64,000 nucleotides of DNA from Tetradesmus obliquus. Lineage: Eukaryota > Chlorophyta > Chlorophyceae > Sphaeropleales > Scenedesmaceae. Position numbers and translations under genes: made by a program. A model generated the notes under the pieces. It worked only from the letters and a program-made list of their open reading frames with translations. It was not told the origin of the DNA and did no database searches. The stretch spans positions 1,550,001 to 1,614,000 of the forward strand of contig CP126193.1 in NCBI GenBank assembly GCA_030272155.1, written 5' to 3'. The first letter of the stretch is position 1, and each line of letters opens with the position of its first letter. Below, one piece after another: positions 61,379 to 64,000 of this stretch.

Positions 61379-64000
61379 TGTCGGCCACCACTCATTCTGT
61401 ACGGTGCTGTCGCAGGGTAGCAACAGCCACAGCATTGGGCACACTAGCGCTGCAATTCGAGCTTTAGCACTGGCTCTGTAGCCTTTCGTGGTGCAGTAGG
61501 GCGCCTAGGCATGCTGCTTTCTGCTTGGAGCAATGTTTTGTCTGCATGTCTGGTTACGGCTGGCTGACGGTGCCTGCTGCTGCCGTTGTGTTCCTTGTAG
61601 ACGCAGGGCCCGGCAGCAGCAAGCAGCAACCTCTGCTGGAACTTCAGCCTCGCCCTGCAGAGCAGCATGCTGTGAAGGCTGGCTGCGTAAAGTGGCACTG
61701 CCGGCCTGTGCGGCGCTGCTGTGGCCCACCCAGCAGCTGCAAGCTTGCAGGAAATCATGACTCATTGAATCAAGCGCAGGAGATGGCAGCAAGTTTGCAG
61801 CACACAGCCGTGTGCACACAGCTGATGTAGAATACTACTGGCTGGAGTTGTAGCACTTGGCGTGTGCAAGCAGGACGAGGAAGAGGTGTCGCTGGGCACG
61901 TGCTCCTAGTTTCAGATGATCAGCTAGGCGGCATGTTGCGGCAGCGGCACAAACAGCCCTCCGGTTTAGGGGCTGGCCTCTCGGCACCGGCCTGATACAC
62001 GTGGCTGTTGTATGGCTAGCCAGAGTGCACGTGTGTCAGGCCGACGCCCCAAACCTCGGCATAGTTCTGTGCTCTGTGTGCTGTTCATAGTCCTGTGTGT
62101 TTATACTGGCTCGCCTCAAGAGTGTGTATGTGTGGCCGGCGTCATTGTGTGCCAGCACTTGGCTGCGCGCTAATCAAATCGCTGCTGTTCAGTATGGACG
62201 GCGCTGTAGCTGCCTTGTGCTGTGCTGTGCCTGCAATCATGGGCTGAGCAGGGGTGATGTGCCAAACTGCAAGGCCACCTGGGTGCAGCTTGGAGCACTG
62301 TTGTCTACCGGTTGCCCGAACCGGGCTGCCTTGTTATATCACTTAGTTATTTGTACCCTCACGTGCACGTGGGGCAGGTGGCATGCTGTGTTTCCACCTA
62401 CACCACAATTTTGTCGCACTGTTTGCTCCACGCCACCCTCAGATTCCAGCAGCATCTGCCTGCCCTGCCTGCTGGATGTATAGTGGCAAGGACAGGGGCG
62501 CATCACGCGACGCATGTCCTGCTATATAGCTATGATTGGTGCTTCTGTGTGCACGGTTGCATGGCGCGCCTGTCTGCGGTGAGCTTTGCTGGGCGTGCAA
62601 GTTGTGTTCCTGGCAGCCGCTGCGCAGCTGTGCTGCATCGCTGCCATGTTGTCCCTCCTGCGTTGTAGCTGGTGTGATGTGTTGACAGCCGTGTGATGTG
62701 GCCAGGTCAGTGCATCTGGCGTGTTTCTGTGCAAGCATGTTCCTGCATTGCAGTCGACATGTGCAACCCCTTTTTCTGCTGGTGTATACTACAAGTTTTG
62801 TGCCAGTGCTGCTGTCAGTGGGCCCCACAAGGCTCCGCAGGCAGCAGCAGAGGCAGTGATGCAGAGCGATTGACCTGGCGTTGTGGGCATATGTCAGCTT
62901 TGATGCAATGTGGAGCATCAGCTGGCTTGTTCCGGTCCCAGACGTACGACAGGCAGGCAGATGGTCAAAGCAAGAAAGTTCGACTAGCAGGAGTTTGGCC
63001 TTGGGGCATGTCATTGTTTCTGTACATACTCCTTGCGGGTGCTGCACCAAGCACCAGGGTGCATCGCGGTGCGTAAAGTTGGTTGGCTGACACGCCCAGA
63101 CGTGTCGCAGGCTAGGAACACTGTGCACCATTGGTATGCCGAGTCTCATCAGCAACCGGTTTTTCCAAACAACAAGAGTCCTTTTTGGGGGCGATTGGGC
63201 ATGTAGTTGGCCCTGAAGGCTGTGTGATCCCCTGATGGCTAGTCTAGTGGAAACTGGGACTGAGGCAGCGCGTGCACTGCATTTTTGCAGCCTGACCAGT
63301 GCTGCTTTTGCTGCATTTCTGCGTCCATACGTGTACTGCAACGCTTCACGCTGCAGGCCTGCTGCGGCACTGCTGTTGCAGCTGTTGTAATTGTTTTTTT
63401 AACTGTGACATCAGCATTGCAAGGCCGCACTGCGGCCTTTGGCGGCGGCTGGCATATTGTAACAGACTGTTTATCACATAACTCGCAGATATCATTTGGG
63501 AACGGACGGTGCGCTAGCATGCTGGTCGCTGGGTATTTGCTAGCAAAAAGGCTAGCAGGCTTATAACCCTTGTACAAAAAGGCTGTTTGGAAGCTTGCAG
63601 CTGGTGCTGTTCAGTACGACCCAACTGGCGCCTGGGTGTCCGTCCTAGCAACGTAGTGCGCGTGTTGTTGCATTGCGTCCCTGCAAAATGTGTCAACTGC
63701 AACTTGTCAACTGGCCCAGGGGGCCTCGCGTGTGGCACCAGTGCGCTGGTGGGTGGCAGACACAAGTGCGATGTATTGACGGTCCTGGCGCCCAGGCTGC
63801 TACTTTGCGTCAATCCGCTATCAGAACCACATGTTAAAGGTCTCTATCGCACATGGCGTATGCACGGGATAGGCAAGAGCTGCTGTGCTCGATGAGACGT
63901 GGGGTCACATGGCGGGCTTCGTACTCGTCCGTTGAGAGTGTGCAGCATAGCGGGCAGCATGGTCAGCACGTCACATTGAGCCAGCAACATATACAGTAAG
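61379..64000. other. Terminal 2.6 kb with no supported gene
   Basis: Frames on both strands, including a 300-codon minus frame at 62439-63341, are rich in His, Cys, Thr and Gln and show no motif. I see no RNA gene or repeat of note. Confidence 0.5.

Noticed and set aside
62439-63341. 300-codon minus-strand frame
   Set aside because: Long, but the composition is that of non-coding DNA read by chance (many Cys, His, Thr), with no domain or repeated motif.

Overview
The window reads as nuclear DNA of a chlorophycean green alga (Scenedesmus/Chlamydomonas-like). Three things point there: genes split into many short exons with GT-AG introns, homopolymeric Gln/Ala/Ser tracts from CAG/CTG runs, and the TGTAA polyadenylation motif downstream of several stops. 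Recognisable proteins are eukaryotic and plant-like. All gene models were assembled by hand from reading frames, splice signals and phase agreement, without transcript data.

Layout. 1-4,660: 3' two-thirds of the AP-1 clathrin-adaptor mu gene (+). 4,949-7,224: HAD-family phosphatase (+). 8,040-14,825: unrecognised coiled-coil protein (+, start not found). 15,689-18,016: secreted YbhE-type lactonase (+). 19,192-25,560: large secreted (Ser-Pro)n glycoprotein ending in six cysteine modules, one per exon (+). 25,561-29,654: about 4 kb with no gene I can support. 29,655-36,153: 1,412-residue Ala/Ser-rich protein with a coiled-coil tail (-). 36,969-40,258: COG8, a Golgi tethering subunit (-), divergent from a DUF3700/class II glutamine-amidotransferase-like gene (+, 40,664-43,250). 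45,208-47,587: small unknown gene (+). 49,045-49,945 (-) and 50,492-51,642 (+): divergent pair, a putative mitochondrial protein and a dehydrin/LEA-like hydrophilic protein. 52,676-53,492: probable short inverted-repeat DNA element holding an AT-hook-like reading frame. 54,313-56,892: mitochondrial-type CoA Nudix hydrolase (-). 58,778-59,755: a non-autonomous hAT transposon with perfect 18-bp inverted ends, an 8-bp target duplication and a BED zinc-finger remnant. 61,022-61,378: a possible single-exon gene. The last 2.6 kb holds nothing I can support.

The genes form no single pathway; AP-1 mu and COG8 both serve Golgi/endosomal trafficking, and the lactonase and Ser-Pro protein are both exported. 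The most striking feature is structural. Again and again an intron or 3'UTR holds extra tandem copies of the neighbouring splice junction or gene end plus 30-80 bp of exon (AP-1 mu twice, HAD phosphatase, coiled-coil gene twice, Ser-Pro protein, LEA-like gene, Nudix gene twice, perhaps the 45.2-kb gene). In the Nudix gene all three decoy 3' splice sites keep the frame and the whole stretch is open, so they could make in-frame longer isoforms.
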